From positions 852,501-916,500 of the forward strand of contig NZ_CP011387.1 in the NCBI RefSeq assembly GCF_001644565.1: a stretch of DNA of 64,000 bases. Direction: 5' to 3'. A program made the translations under genes and the position numbers. Positions 1-8,442 of this stretch are shown in pieces (position 1 is the first letter of the stretch; every line of letters starts with the position of its first letter). The stretch comes from Deinococcus puniceus (lineage in GTDB: Bacteria > Deinococcota > Deinococci > Deinococcales > Deinococcaceae). Under the pieces are notes generated by a model. That model saw nothing but the letters and a program-made list of their open reading frames with translations. It searched no databases and had not been told where the DNA came from.

Positions 1-45
1 GGAATTTCATTCGGCAGCCGATGTGCCGCTTTGACGGTGAATGGA

Positions 46-480
46 ATGAGCGATTCCAGTTCTATTCAAACAGCCAGTATCCAAACAGAAATTCGCGTGC
101 GCTACGCCGAAACCGATGCGATGGCGGTGGCCCATCATGCCAATTACCCCATCTGGTTCGAGGTAGGCCGCACCGACCTGATGCACGCGCTGGGGTTGCC
201 CTACGCCGAGGTGGAAGCACGCGGTTACTTTCTGATGCTGAGCGGCCTGAACGTGCAGTACCGCCGCGCCGCCCGCTACGATGACCGCCTGACCCTGACC
301 ACCCGCGTCTCGGAAATTCGCAGCCGCACCCTGAAATTTACCTACGAACTGCACCGCGCGAACCCGGACGGCCCCGCCGACTTGATCGCCACTGGAGAAA
401 CCCAGCACATCGCCACCGACAAGACCTACCGCCCAGCACGCTTACCGGATGAGGTGCTGAGGCTGCTGCGAGGGGAATAA
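46..480 (+). CDS. Acyl-CoA thioesterase, YbgC/FadM (4HBT) family
   Basis: Single hot-dog-fold domain of 144 aa, the usual length for YbgC/FadM thioesterases, which hydrolyse acyl-CoA thioesters in the cytoplasm. The N-terminal signature RYAETDAMAVAHHANY carries the catalytic Asp and the HHANY stretch typical of the family, followed by WFEVGRTDLM. The ATG at 46 was preferred; a TTG at 31 and a GTG at 37 in the same frame would add up to five residues, and none has a convincing Shine-Dalgarno sequence. The next gene follows after about 100 bp holding a degenerate TTAGACCC-type repeat. The substrate cannot be told from sequence. Confidence 0.85.
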   Translation: MSDSSSIQTASIQTEIRVRYAETDAMAVAHHANYPIWFEVGRTDLMHALGLPYAEVEARGYFLMLSGLNVQYRRAARYDDRLTLTTRVSEIRSRTLKFTYELHRANPDGPADLIATGETQHIATDKTYRPARLPDEVLRLLRGE

Positions 481-512
481 GAGGCGGCAGCAGCCACCCG
501 GAAACGTCCCTG

Positions 513-543
513 CCCCAGCACCTCAGACCCCAGGCCTTTAGAC
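513..543. repeat. Degenerate TTAGACCC-type intergenic repeat
   Basis: Contains CCCCAGCACC followed by TCAGACCC and TTTAGAC, a weaker version of the intergenic repeat found again at 4513-4633, 22221, 38057-38180, 40781, 47251 and 51830. Confidence 0.5.
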
Positions 544-566
544 GCCCCGCCCACACGCCAATGCTC

Positions 567-572
567 TAGACT
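567..572 (+). promoter_or_regulatory. Possible -10 box (TAGACT) for the Nudix gene
   Basis: TAGACT ends 9 nt before the ATG at 582. The spacing is longer than the 6-7 nt of the other candidates in this window, so the transcript would have a very short leader or none. Confidence 0.35.
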
Positions 573-581
573 GCGCGGCAC

Positions 582-1058
582 ATGAGTCACCTCTCGCGCA
601 CCCTGCCCATCAAGCGCGCCGCGCACGTCTATCTGGTGCGCGAAGGCCAGTTGCTGTTGGTCGAAGAACGGATGGACGACGGCAGCATTTTTTACGGACT
701 TCCGGGCGGCAAAGCGCAGGCGGGCGAAACGTTGGCCGCCGCTGCCGTGCGTCAGGTATTGGTCGAAACGGGCCTGACCGTCACCGATCTGATGTTTGTC
801 AGCCTGCTGGAAGGCGAACTGCTGACCGGCACACGCAACGAGTGTTACGCCACCTTTGCCCGCTTTACCGCCGAGTTTCACGGGGAACTTGACCCCACCG
901 ACCCCGAAGTGGTGGGCGTCAAATGGGTGCCTTTCGAGATGGTCGAAGCGTTGGTGCGCTACGGCCCGCCACCTGAAGTGGAGGAGCGCAATCCGCTGAT
1001 CTGGCTGCCTACCCAAGACTTCCTGCGCGGCAAAATCCGCAGCTACTACTCCATCTGA
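582..1058 (+). CDS. Nudix hydrolase with an altered Nudix box
   Basis: 158 aa with a Nudix fold: N-terminal RAAHVYLVREGQLLLVEE, then LPGGKAQAGE and the helix around RQVLVETGL. In the consensus G-x5-E-x7-R-E-U-x-E-E-x-G-U the first helix glutamate is Gln and one of the two metal-binding glutamates is Val, leaving only the last (E of VET). Nudix enzymes need these residues for Mg2+-dependent pyrophosphohydrolysis, so activity may be reduced or changed, or the protein may be a binding or regulatory relative. It ends 2 bp before the M1 peptidase, so the two are probably co-transcribed. Substrate unknown. Confidence 0.8.
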   Translation: MSHLSRTLPIKRAAHVYLVREGQLLLVEERMDDGSIFYGLPGGKAQAGETLAAAAVRQVLVETGLTVTDLMFVSLLEGELLTGTRNECYATFARFTAEFHGELDPTDPEVVGVKWVPFEMVEALVRYGPPPEVEERNPLIWLPTQDFLRGKIRSYYSI

Positions 1059-1060
1059 AC

Positions 1061-2524
1061 ATGCAAAAACCAAGGTTAGGGGGACTAGTTTTGGTCAGCC
1101 TACTGCTGTGCGGCGGCAGGGGAGAGGCACAGGTGGTTCCGGCCCTGCCGCCCACCCCACTGCTGCAACCACTGCCCAGCACGCAGAATATTGGCGATTC
1201 TATTTTCCCCAAATTGGGGCAGGCGGGGCTGGACGTGTTGAATTATGATTTGGCCCTCACGGTGGCCCGCCCCGGCACGCCGCAGATACAGGCAGAAGTG
1301 ACGCTGCTGCTGACCGCCACGCGCCCACTGCCGCAAATTCGGCTGGATGTTGTTGGCCCCACCGTATCGTCGGTGCGCTGGAATGGCCGCGCCGTGCCGT
1401 TTCGCACCGACAGCAACGCACAAAAGTTGCTGGTGTCGCTGCCCGCGCCGCTGCTGCCGGGAGTCCGGGGCAATCTGACGGTCAGGTATGCGGGCACGCC
1501 CGGCACTGTCCGTGACCCCGATTTTAATTTTCCGGTGAATCTGGGCTGGCAAAGTGTGCCCGCAGAGGGGGCGACAGCCGGAGCAAACTTCACGCTCAGC
1601 GAACCCAACGGCACGCGCACCTTCTTACCCAGCAACGATCATCCTTCCGACAAGGCCACGTTTACCACACGCATCACGGTTCCGGTAGGCTTTATTGGGG
1701 CGGCCAGTGGCGTACAGGTGGCCCAGACGGGCGTAAGCGGCGGCCCCCAAACCTTCGTGTTCTCGCAGGCCCAGCCGATCCCCACCTATGCCCTTGCCAT
1801 CCATGTCAACAAGTTCGAGCGTGTGGAGTCGCCCGCCGTGCCTGTGGGGGTGGGCGGCTCCCCCGTGCAGCGCCGCGATTATTTTCCTCTTGGTACCCCG
1901 CAGCCTACCCGCGACGCCTACATCCGTACCGCCGAAATGATGCGCGTGCTGTCGGATTGGTTCGGGCCGTATCCCTTCAGCGCTTACGGGGTGGCAGTGG
2001 TCACGCCTCCGTTGCCCGCTCTGGAAACGGCCACGCTGTCTACCATGCCCGTATCTTCCAGCCGTGAACCGGTAGCCCTGCACGAACTGGCGCACCAATG
2101 GTTCGGCAACGACATCAGCCCCGCCGATTGGTCAGACGTGTGGCTGAATGAGGGCTTTGCCACCTACGCCGAGCTGCTGTGGGCCGAGGCGCAGGGCGAA
2201 GACGGACAGGAAATGGCCGCCCGCTGGTGGAACTCGCTAGACCGGGGCGGCACGCGTCCACTGGTGGCCCGCCGCGCGGAACAGCTCTTTGATCTCAGCG
2301 CCTACCGCCGGGGCGCACTGGCCCTGCACGCCCTGCGTGTGGCTATCGGAGACGACAGTTTCCGAACTTTTGTGCAGACCTACGCGGCCCGCTACAGCGG
2401 CGGCACGGTCAGAACCGCAGATCTGTTGGCGCTGGCCCGCACCCAAACCGGGTCAGCGGGTGAGGCGGCCTTGAGACTTTGGATAGAATCTCCCACTCTG
2501 CCCCCATTACCTGTCGTTCCCTGA
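1061..2524 (+). CDS. M1 family metallopeptidase (aminopeptidase N-like), exported
   Basis: 487 aa. An N-terminal hydrophobic stretch (about residues 8-23, ending near GEAQ) looks like a signal peptide, so the enzyme probably acts outside the cytoplasmic membrane. The zinc site is complete: HELAH at residues 341-345 and the third ligand in NEGFATY (Glu364), giving the HExxH-x18-E spacing of M1 gluzincins. The exopeptidase motif region reads ALETATLS rather than GAMEN, a variation seen in bacterial M1 relatives. It is shorter than E. coli PepN and lacks the large helical C-terminal domain, so it resembles the minimal M1 catalytic unit. Located 2 bp downstream of the Nudix gene. Confidence 0.88.
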   Translation: MQKPRLGGLVLVSLLLCGGRGEAQVVPALPPTPLLQPLPSTQNIGDSIFPKLGQAGLDVLNYDLALTVARPGTPQIQAEVTLLLTATRPLPQIRLDVVGPTVSSVRWNGRAVPFRTDSNAQKLLVSLPAPLLPGVRGNLTVRYAGTPGTVRDPDFNFPVNLGWQSVPAEGATAGANFTLSEPNGTRTFLPSNDHPSDKATFTTRITVPVGFIGAASGVQVAQTGVSGGPQTFVFSQAQPIPTYALAIHVNKFERVESPAVPVGVGGSPVQRRDYFPLGTPQPTRDAYIRTAEMMRVLSDWFGPYPFSAYGVAVVTPPLPALETATLSTMPVSSSREPVALHELAHQWFGNDISPADWSDVWLNEGFATYAELLWAEAQGEDGQEMAARWWNSLDRGGTRPLVARRAEQLFDLSAYRRGALALHALRVAIGDDSFRTFVQTYAARYSGGTVRTADLLALARTQTGSAGEAALRLWIESPTLPPLPVVP

Positions 2525-2640
2525 CCACCCAGTCTCATATTTTTTGGTGTGCCAGAGCTTATTTTTCGACTTGTATGAGAAGCACCGCTGAGCTTCTCTT
2601 CACCAATCGTGGGGTATTTCACAGTGGGGGTGTTCCGGTG

Positions 2641-2646
2641 TACGCT
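2641..2646 (+). promoter_or_regulatory. Leaderless-type -10 box TACGCT
   Basis: TAnnnT hexamer ending 7 nt before the ATG at 2654, so the transcript would begin at or next to the start codon. It also decides the start: the open frame extends upstream but has no such signal. Confidence 0.55.
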
Positions 2647-2653
2647 GCCTCCT

Positions 2654-3427
2654 ATGTGGCCCTTTGGAAAGAGCACCGCCGACAGAGTGAAAGACGCCCT
2701 CAACGCCCAGCCTCAGCTCAAAGACTTGGGCCTTCAGGTCACTGAAAGTCGTGGCAACGTGACGGTCAGCGGCATGGTTCCCAATGACCGATACGGCAGA
2801 TTGGTCAGCGTCGTCGCCGAGGGCATCAACGGCGTCAAGAGCGTGGACGTGAGCGGTCTGGTGGCCGAGGAAACCACCCCCGTTGCCGCCAGCGCCCCAG
2901 CCCAGCCCGCCCCCGGCGCACCCACGCCCACTATTTCTGCGCCCAACATCGGTACGCCCGCCGCCGCGCCCAAAAAAGCCGCCAGCCCCAGCATCGAGGC
3001 GGAACTGAAGGAAGCCGAGGACAACAGCAAGATCGCCAAGGCCGTTCACAGCGCCCTCAAGAACAATGGCGAACTGAAAGACGACCCGATTGATGTGCTG
3101 CAAAGCGGCAAGAGCATCATCTTGCGCGGCGTCGTGGACAACGACCACGAGCAGCGGTTGGCCGAGCAGTTGGCCCGCGCCGTGCCCGGTGTGGCCGCTG
3201 TAGACGTGAGCGGCTTGAAAGTCGCCGCCGGAGCCAAAGAACTCACCAAAGAAAAAGACGAAGACAGCGGCGACACCGTGTATACCGTGAAGCCTGGCGA
3301 CACCTTGGGCGAAATTGCCCAGAAGTACTACGGCAATGCGGGCGAGTACAAAAAGATTGCCCATTACAACAACATCAGCAACCCTGACCTGATCAAAGTG
3401 GGCCAGAAACTGCGTATCCCTAGCTAA
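2654..3427 (+). CDS. BON-BON-LysM domain protein (YgaU/Kbp-like)
   Basis: 257 aa beginning MWPFGKSTADRV. Two BON domains, about residues 8-75 and 130-200 (each ending in a VKSVDVSGL or VAAVDVSGL motif), are separated by an Ala/Pro-rich linker. A C-terminal LysM domain starts at DTVYTVKPGDTLGEIA and ends LIKVGQKLRIPS. E. coli Kbp (YgaU) has one BON plus LysM and binds potassium; the extra BON here is a difference. No signal peptide is visible, so it may be cytoplasmic like Kbp despite the LysM domain. An intrinsic terminator follows at 3442, making it a single-gene unit. Confidence 0.85.
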   Translation: MWPFGKSTADRVKDALNAQPQLKDLGLQVTESRGNVTVSGMVPNDRYGRLVSVVAEGINGVKSVDVSGLVAEETTPVAASAPAQPAPGAPTPTISAPNIGTPAAAPKKAASPSIEAELKEAEDNSKIAKAVHSALKNNGELKDDPIDVLQSGKSIILRGVVDNDHEQRLAEQLARAVPGVAAVDVSGLKVAAGAKELTKEKDEDSGDTVYTVKPGDTLGEIAQKYYGNAGEYKKIAHYNNISNPDLIKVGQKLRIPS

Positions 3428-3441
3428 GCAATCTGAAGCTG

Positions 3442-3478
3442 AGCGCCGCCTCCCAACTTGGAAGGCGGCGCTTTTCTT
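3442..3478 (+). terminator. Intrinsic terminator after the BON-LysM gene
   Basis: Stem GCGCCGCC/GGCGGCGC (within 3442-3450 and 3464-3472) with a short loop, followed by TTTTCTTT. Confidence 0.85.
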
Positions 3479-3548
3479 TGGGTCTGTGTCTTGATTGGCC
3501 TTGACTTGGGTCATGGCGTGGGCTGGCTACACTCGCCAAGCTGCGGGC

Positions 3549-3797
3549 ATGACACCTAGCGCGACGTTCGTCATCACCAGCCCCTGCATCGGCGTCAAGG
3601 ACGCGGCCTGCACCGAAGTTTGTCCCGTCGAATGTATCTACGACGCCGGGGATCAGTTCGTCATTCATCCCGAAGAATGCATTATTTGCGGCGCGTGTGT
3701 GTCTGCCTGCCCCGTCAGCGCCATTTTTGAAGACGTAGATGTGCCCGCCGACCAGTACAGCTTTATCGCCCGCAACCGCGCCCATTTTTCCCTCTGA
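3549..3797 (+). CDS. Seven-iron ferredoxin ([3Fe-4S][4Fe-4S])
   Basis: 82 aa, small and cytoplasmic. Cys13, Cys21 and Cys25-Pro form the C-x7-C-x3-CP pattern of the 3Fe site, and Cys44-x2-Cys47-x2-Cys50-x3-Cys54-Pro the 4Fe cluster, as in Thermus/Mycobacterium-type FdxA. It would be a low-potential electron carrier. The ATG at 3549 starts MTPSATFVITSPC, matching the family N-terminus; upstream in-frame ATGs would add residues without family similarity. The Crp/Fnr gene starts 26 bp downstream and may share its transcript. Confidence 0.92.
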   Translation: MTPSATFVITSPCIGVKDAACTEVCPVECIYDAGDQFVIHPEECIICGACVSACPVSAIFEDVDVPADQYSFIARNRAHFSL

Positions 3798-3823
3798 GAT
3801 TCCCAGCATGCCAGTATCCCCAC

Positions 3824-4480
3824 ATGGATATTCCCGCCCTCCTGCGTCTGACCCCGCTGTTTTCAGAGGCGTCGGCAGAGGCGCTGAAGCCACTGGCGCA
3901 GGTGGCCCGCGTGTTGGACGTGGCGGCGGGAACGGTGCTGGCGTGGCAAGGCGACACTGCCGACTGCCTGTTTATAGTGCAGTCCGGCGCGGTTCATGCG
4001 TCCAGCATTGCGGCGGGGGGCCGGGAACTGACCCTGTTCGTGGCGGGGGCGCGGCAAGTGGCGGGCGGCAGCGAGGTGTTTCTGGACTCTGCACCGCACG
4101 CAGCGACCCTGACTACGCTGACGCCTACGCGGGTGCTGACGTTGCCCGCCTCCGCAGTACGGCGCACCGTGTTTGCTTCCCCCGACCTCTCGCGGGCGTT
4201 GGTGGCGCACTTGGCCCGCCGCGAAGCCGAGCTGATGGCGCGAATGCAGCGGCTGGTGCTGACCGAACTGGGTGCACGTTTGGCCGCGTATTTGCTGGAG
4301 CATGCCCGACCCGGCGGTTTTCCTCTGCCCACCAACAGCACTCTGGCCGCCGAACTGGGCAGCGTCCCCGAAGTGGTCAGCCGCAAGCTGGGCGAGTTCT
4401 ACCGCTTGGGCCTGATTTCGCTGGAACGCCGAACCGTGCGCGTAACGGACGCGGCGCGGCTGCGGGACATCGTGGGGTGA
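3824..4480 (+). CDS. Crp/Fnr family transcriptional regulator
   Basis: 218 aa with the usual two-domain plan. A cyclic-nucleotide-binding-like beta-barrel (about residues 8-115, with GDTADCLFIVQSGAVHAS) is followed by a dimerisation helix (about 120-150) and a C-terminal winged helix with the recognition segment LAAELGSVPEVVSRKLGEF. The residues that hold cAMP in E. coli CRP (a clear FGE and RSA) are absent, and no Fnr-type Cys cluster is seen, so the effector is unknown. It lies just after the ferredoxin gene, which might suggest a redox link, but that is inference. Confidence 0.85.
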   Translation: MDIPALLRLTPLFSEASAEALKPLAQVARVLDVAAGTVLAWQGDTADCLFIVQSGAVHASSIAAGGRELTLFVAGARQVAGGSEVFLDSAPHAATLTTLTPTRVLTLPASAVRRTVFASPDLSRALVAHLARREAELMARMQRLVLTELGARLAAYLLEHARPGGFPLPTNSTLAAELGSVPEVVSRKLGEFYRLGLISLERRTVRVTDAARLRDIVG

Positions 4481-4512
4481 GGGTAGGTATGAAGCGGCGT
4501 TTCTGGGGGCTT

Positions 4513-4633
4513 GGTCTAAGGGTCTAGGGTCAAGGGTCTAAGGAAGACAAAGGCAGCACCAGACGCTTTCCCTGACGGCTGTGCCCACCCAGAACCGCTC
4601 CCGCCCCAGCACCTTAGACCCTCGACCCTTAGA
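4513..4633. repeat. Inverted TTAGACCC-type repeat pair
   Basis: The left arm (4513-4543) reads GTCTAAGGGTCTAGGGTC and the right arm (4604-4633) the reverse type, CCTTAGACCCTCGACCCTTA, separated by about 60 bp. The two arms can pair in RNA or single-stranded DNA. This gap between the Crp/Fnr gene and the histidine kinase holds nothing else recognised apart from the -10 box at 4719. Confidence 0.7.
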
Positions 4634-4718
4634 CACCGCACCCTTAGGCCCAGCCCCCACACCATACCCGCCACCCCCTTCCCCCTTTCGGCGGACGCCC
4701 GCGCCTACCCACCCGCCC

Positions 4719-4724
4719 TAGCCT
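4719..4724 (+). promoter_or_regulatory. Leaderless-type -10 box TAGCCT
   Basis: TAnnnT hexamer with exactly 6 nt before the ATG at 4731. It supports that start over the ATGs at 4734 and 4743. Confidence 0.6.
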
Positions 4725-4730
4725 GCGTGC

Positions 4731-6521
4731 ATGATGAGGGCCATGACCGCCCCGCCCCCCCCCGTCTCCTCCCCTGCCCCCCGGCGCGGCGTGCTGGCCG
4801 ATGTCCTTGACCCCCACGCCTTCCGGGTGGCGCTGTACGTGTTGCTGGCGCTTCCGGCGGGCGGCTTGGTGGTGCTGCTGCTGACGGTGGGCGTGGTGGG
4901 CGGTGTCCTGACGTTGGCGTTGGTGGTGGGCGCGGCCCTACTGCTGGGTGCCTTATGGCTGGTGGGCGGGCTGGCCGACGTGCAGCGCGTGCTGGCCGGA
5001 CTGTTGGGCGTGTCTTTCGTGCGGGCGGGGCCGCCCCCGGCCTATACGGGCGTGTGGCCGTGGGTGCGGGCCACCCTGTCCGACCCGGCCACCTACCGGG
5101 CGCTGCTGTTTCATGTGGTGCAGTTTCCGCTGGCGGCGCTGTGCTGGGTGGTGCTGGGCACGCTGCTGGCGCTTACGCTGGGCGCTCTGGCCTCGCCGCT
5201 CTGGTGGCTGTATCCGCCGCTGTTTCCGCTGGTCTGGAGAGATTCCACCGTCACGCCGGGGTTGCCGGTGGTGGCTGGGCTGCTGGTGCTGGGCTTCGGT
5301 AGCCTGTTGGTGCTGGGCGGCGTGCTGAACCTGATGGGCCGGATGTGGACGCGCCTCACGTTGGCCCTCTTGGGCGGCGACATGGGCTACGAGGCGGCGC
5401 GGCGAGAAGTGATGGCCCTTCGGCGGGCGGCGGGCCGGGTGGCGCTGGGCGACGACCTGGACGCGACTCTGGCTGATCTGGCCGTACAGGCGCGGCTGGC
5501 GAGTACCGCACAGGCCGTGGCGCTCTTGGCCCCTGACGGTACTTCTCGGGCATCTAGTGGCACGGCCCCCGCAGAGTGGTTTCAGGAGTTTGGGTCAGCT
5601 CGGCCTGATCAGTCCGCCACCGTACCGCAAGGCGAGGCCGACGTGCGCTACACGGCAGGCGGGGCCACTCTGGTGTCTTTTCCGGTGTCTTTGCCCCCCT
5701 CTGCCGAGGTGCTGGACGGCGGCACCCTGCGGGCCGTGTACACCCCCGGCATGCGCCCCGGCCCCGACGAACTGGCCTTCCTCCTCTCTATTGCCGACCA
5801 CGCCGGAACTGCCCTGCACGCCGCACAACTCATAGAGCGGGCAGGCACGCGGGCCGGAGAACAGGAACGCGCCCGGCTGGCCCGCGAACTGCACGACAGC
5901 GTGGCTCAGGCGCTGTACGGCATCACGCTGGGGGCCAAAACGGCCCGCGCCACCCTCGACCGAGACACCGAAAAAGCTCGCGCCAGCCTCGATTACACCA
6001 TCCGGCTGGCCGAGGGCGGCGTGTCGGAGATGAAAGCCCTGCTGTTCAGCCTGCGCCCCGACGCACTGGAAGAAGGTGGACTGGTGGCCGCCCTGACCGG
6101 ACACGCACAGGCGATGGAAGCGCGGCACGGCCTGACCGTGTTTGCCGACCTGCCCGCCGAACCGCACCTGACCCCTGACGCTCAGGCCGCCGCCTACCGC
6201 GTGGCGCAGGAAGCCCTGCACAACGTGGTCAAGCACGCCCGCGCCCATCAGGTGTGGCTGAGTGTGGCGCAGGCGGGCGGCTGGGTCACGCTGACCGTGC
6301 GCGACGATGGGCGCGGTTTCGACCCAGAACAACAGGGCCGGGGCACTTTGGGCCAGCGCAGTATGCGCGAGCGGGCGGCGGGCGCGGGCGGTACGCTGGA
6401 GGTGCGGAGTGTGCAGGCCACAGAGTTGGGAACAGAATCGGGAACGACGGTAACGCTGCGCCTGCCTGCTGCCCCCGCCGAACCGCAAGCCGCCGCCCTG
6501 GCTACCGGAGCGCAGTCATGA
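4731..6521 (+). CDS. NarL/DegS-type sensor histidine kinase
   Basis: 596 aa. The N-terminal third carries several hydrophobic segments (about residues 20-90 and 125-210), reminiscent of the membrane 'sensor' domain found in front of this kinase class. A GAF-like region (about 235-370) precedes the HisKA_3 dimerisation motif ARLARELHDSVAQALYG, with the phospho-acceptor His at residue 388. The C-terminal ATPase has AQEALHNVVKHARA (N box) and DDGRGFDP (G box). It overlaps the next gene by ATGA, and that gene overlaps the response regulator, so the three are one translationally coupled operon. The stimulus is unknown; the kinase/membrane protein/regulator layout recalls the LiaFSR cell-envelope systems. 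Confidence 0.9.
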   Translation: MMRAMTAPPPPVSSPAPRRGVLADVLDPHAFRVALYVLLALPAGGLVVLLLTVGVVGGVLTLALVVGAALLLGALWLVGGLADVQRVLAGLLGVSFVRAGPPPAYTGVWPWVRATLSDPATYRALLFHVVQFPLAALCWVVLGTLLALTLGALASPLWWLYPPLFPLVWRDSTVTPGLPVVAGLLVLGFGSLLVLGGVLNLMGRMWTRLTLALLGGDMGYEAARREVMALRRAAGRVALGDDLDATLADLAVQARLASTAQAVALLAPDGTSRASSGTAPAEWFQEFGSARPDQSATVPQGEADVRYTAGGATLVSFPVSLPPSAEVLDGGTLRAVYTPGMRPGPDELAFLLSIADHAGTALHAAQLIERAGTRAGEQERARLARELHDSVAQALYGITLGAKTARATLDRDTEKARASLDYTIRLAEGGVSEMKALLFSLRPDALEEGGLVAALTGHAQAMEARHGLTVFADLPAEPHLTPDAQAAAYRVAQEALHNVVKHARAHQVWLSVAQAGGWVTLTVRDDGRGFDPEQQGRGTLGQRSMRERAAGAGGTLEVRSVQATELGTESGTTVTLRLPAAPAEPQAAALATGAQS

Positions 6522-7765
6522 CCCGCACCCCACCTCGGCCCCACTTTAACCAACGTCCCTCCAACCAGACCGGACAGCCCATTCCCCCCGTTCTGGCGCG
6601 GATGGCGCTGGGGCTGGGGCTGGCGGTGTTGGGCGGCACGCTGGCTTGGAACACGGTCACGGTGCGGCCTACACCCGGCCTACGCGGCAATCTCACGCCC
6701 GTCAATGTCTCTCAGGATGGGCTGGCGGCGGCGGCAGTGCGGCTGGAAGGAGACCGAACCGACCTGCGCCTAGACGCGTTGGCCCCCGGCAGCGCCGATT
6801 TGTTGGGCGGAACCGCTACGCACCGCACCCGCAACCCGGTCAGCGTAGACACGAGCCGCGCGGGCGGCACTTTGGGAGCCACTGGCCTGAAGGGAGCCAC
6901 CATGACCGCCGCCGTAACGCTGAACGTGCAGCCGCTTCAGCGGGGCGTGACCGTGACCGGGGGGCCAGAGCCGCTGCAACACCGCCTAGACCTGCGCCTG
7001 AGCCGGGGCCTGCCGATTACCCTGACCACCCGCACCGTTTCGGGCGACCAAACCCTTGACCTCAGCGCCCTGCGGCTGCGTGCCCTGACCACCCGCACCA
7101 CTTTCGGCAAGCTGAACATTACGTTGCCAGCGCGGCAAAGTGGCCCGCTGTCTATCGTGAGTGCCGCCGGAAGCATTACCGTGCTGGCCCCCACCGGAGC
7201 CGCCCCCGAAGCCCTGCGCGTGAACGCCGACGGCGGCACTCTGGCTCTGAACTTGGGTGCGGCGCGGGTGCAGACGCTGAGTGTGGGCGCGTCGGGCGGC
7301 AACGTGCGCCTGACTTTGCCGCAATCGGGCCGCAGCAGCGTGAACGCGGGGCGGGGCAATGTGACGGTTACCGTGCGCCCCGGCACACGCGGTAGCCTCG
7401 ATATTCGGGCGGGGGCGGGCCGGGTGCTGCTGCGCGTGCCGCAGGCCCTCAGCCTGCGCGTGCGCTTTACAGACCGTGACCCGCTGGTGCTGCCCCTGCC
7501 CGCGCCCGCTTTGCCAGAGGCCTCGGCGCAAGCAGCAGAGTTGGTAGGGGAGACGGTGCTTCCTGAAACCGTTCTCCCAGAAACGCCCCCGCCTTTCATT
7601 CCCCCCGCGCTGGACGTGTTCGTAGACGCACCCGCCACAGCTTTTGCGCTGGCCTACACCGACGCCGCCTCTCCCTATGATGCTGCTCCGACGCCTACGC
7701 CCGACACCTCGCCTACTGACACTTCCACATCTGACAGCACATCTGACCCCCGGAGGAATCCATGA
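6518..7765 (+). CDS. Membrane-anchored DUF4097-like beta-repeat protein within a two-component operon
   Basis: 415 aa. A single hydrophobic segment (about residues 25-45, MALGLGLAVLGGTLAW) would anchor the protein with the rest outside. The body (about 130-320) is a run of short strands with regular S/T-G-x-G-N-V patterns such as SAAGSITVLAPTGAA and SAGRGNVTVTV style repeats, resembling the beta-helical DUF4097/LiaF-type C-terminal fold. The tail is rich in Pro, Thr, Ser and Asp and probably disordered. The start ATG at 6518 overlaps the kinase stop (ATGA), and its own stop overlaps the regulator start the same way. It is probably an accessory sensor or inhibitor of the kinase; this is inferred from position. 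Confidence 0.7.
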   Translation: MTRTPPRPHFNQRPSNQTGQPIPPVLARMALGLGLAVLGGTLAWNTVTVRPTPGLRGNLTPVNVSQDGLAAAAVRLEGDRTDLRLDALAPGSADLLGGTATHRTRNPVSVDTSRAGGTLGATGLKGATMTAAVTLNVQPLQRGVTVTGGPEPLQHRLDLRLSRGLPITLTTRTVSGDQTLDLSALRLRALTTRTTFGKLNITLPARQSGPLSIVSAAGSITVLAPTGAAPEALRVNADGGTLALNLGAARVQTLSVGASGGNVRLTLPQSGRSSVNAGRGNVTVTVRPGTRGSLDIRAGAGRVLLRVPQALSLRVRFTDRDPLVLPLPAPALPEASAQAAELVGETVLPETVLPETPPPFIPPALDVFVDAPATAFALAYTDAASPYDAAPTPTPDTSPTDTSTSDSTSDPRRNP

Positions 7766-8442
7766 CCCAGCACCCAACGCCCGACGCCGCTCCCACCTCT
7801 AACCGTAGCGTGCGGGTGCTGCTCGTAGACGATCATGCGGTGGTGCGCCAAGGCCTGCGCCTGTTTCTGGGCCTAGACCCGCTGATAGACGTGGTGGGCG
7901 AGGCCGCCAACGGCGAAGAAGCCCTTGCGGAAGCCGCCCGCCTGCGCCCCGATGTGGTGGTGATGGACTTGATGATGCCCGTGATGGACGGCATTACCGC
8001 CACGCGCCTGCTGCGCCGCCAACTGCCCGACACCGAAGTGATTGCCCTGACCAGCACGCTGGAAGAACATAAAGTGAACGGCGCGATTGATGCCGGAGCG
8101 ATGGGCTACATGCTCAAGGACGCCAGTAGCGATACGCTGGCCGAAGCCATTCACGCCGCCGCACGCGGGGAAGTGAGATTGCACCCGGAAGCCGCCCGCC
8201 GCTTGGTGCGCGATTTCCGCTCGCCCGAAATGCGAGAAAACCTGACGCCCAAAGAAGTGATCGTGCTGCAACTGATCGCGCACGGCCACTCCAACCGCGA
8301 CATTGCCCAAGATCAGGGCGTGGCAGAGGCCACCGTGAAAACCCATGTCAGCCGCTTGCTGGGCAAACTGGGCCTAGAAAGCCGTACCCAAGCCGCCCTG
8401 TACGCGCTGCGGCACGGGCTGGCTACGTTGGATGAGGGTTGA
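7762..8442 (+). CDS. LuxR/NarL-family response regulator
   Basis: 226 aa. The receiver domain has the acidic pair Asp23-Asp24, phospho-acceptor Asp69 in VVVMDLMMPVMDG and the conserved Lys in GYMLKDAS. A GerE/LuxR helix-turn-helix follows: LTPKEVIVLQLIAHGHSNRD, then ATVKTHVSRLLGKL. It is the cognate partner of the overlapping kinase gene. A strong Shine-Dalgarno GGAGG (7752-7756) sits before the ATG at 7762, which overlaps the preceding stop. Its stop overlaps a TTG start of the next membrane-protein gene, so the operon may be four genes long. Confidence 0.92.
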   Translation: MTQHPTPDAAPTSNRSVRVLLVDDHAVVRQGLRLFLGLDPLIDVVGEAANGEEALAEAARLRPDVVVMDLMMPVMDGITATRLLRRQLPDTEVIALTSTLEEHKVNGAIDAGAMGYMLKDASSDTLAEAIHAAARGEVRLHPEAARRLVRDFRSPEMRENLTPKEVIVLQLIAHGHSNRDIAQDQGVAEATVKTHVSRLLGKLGLESRTQAALYALRHGLATLDEG

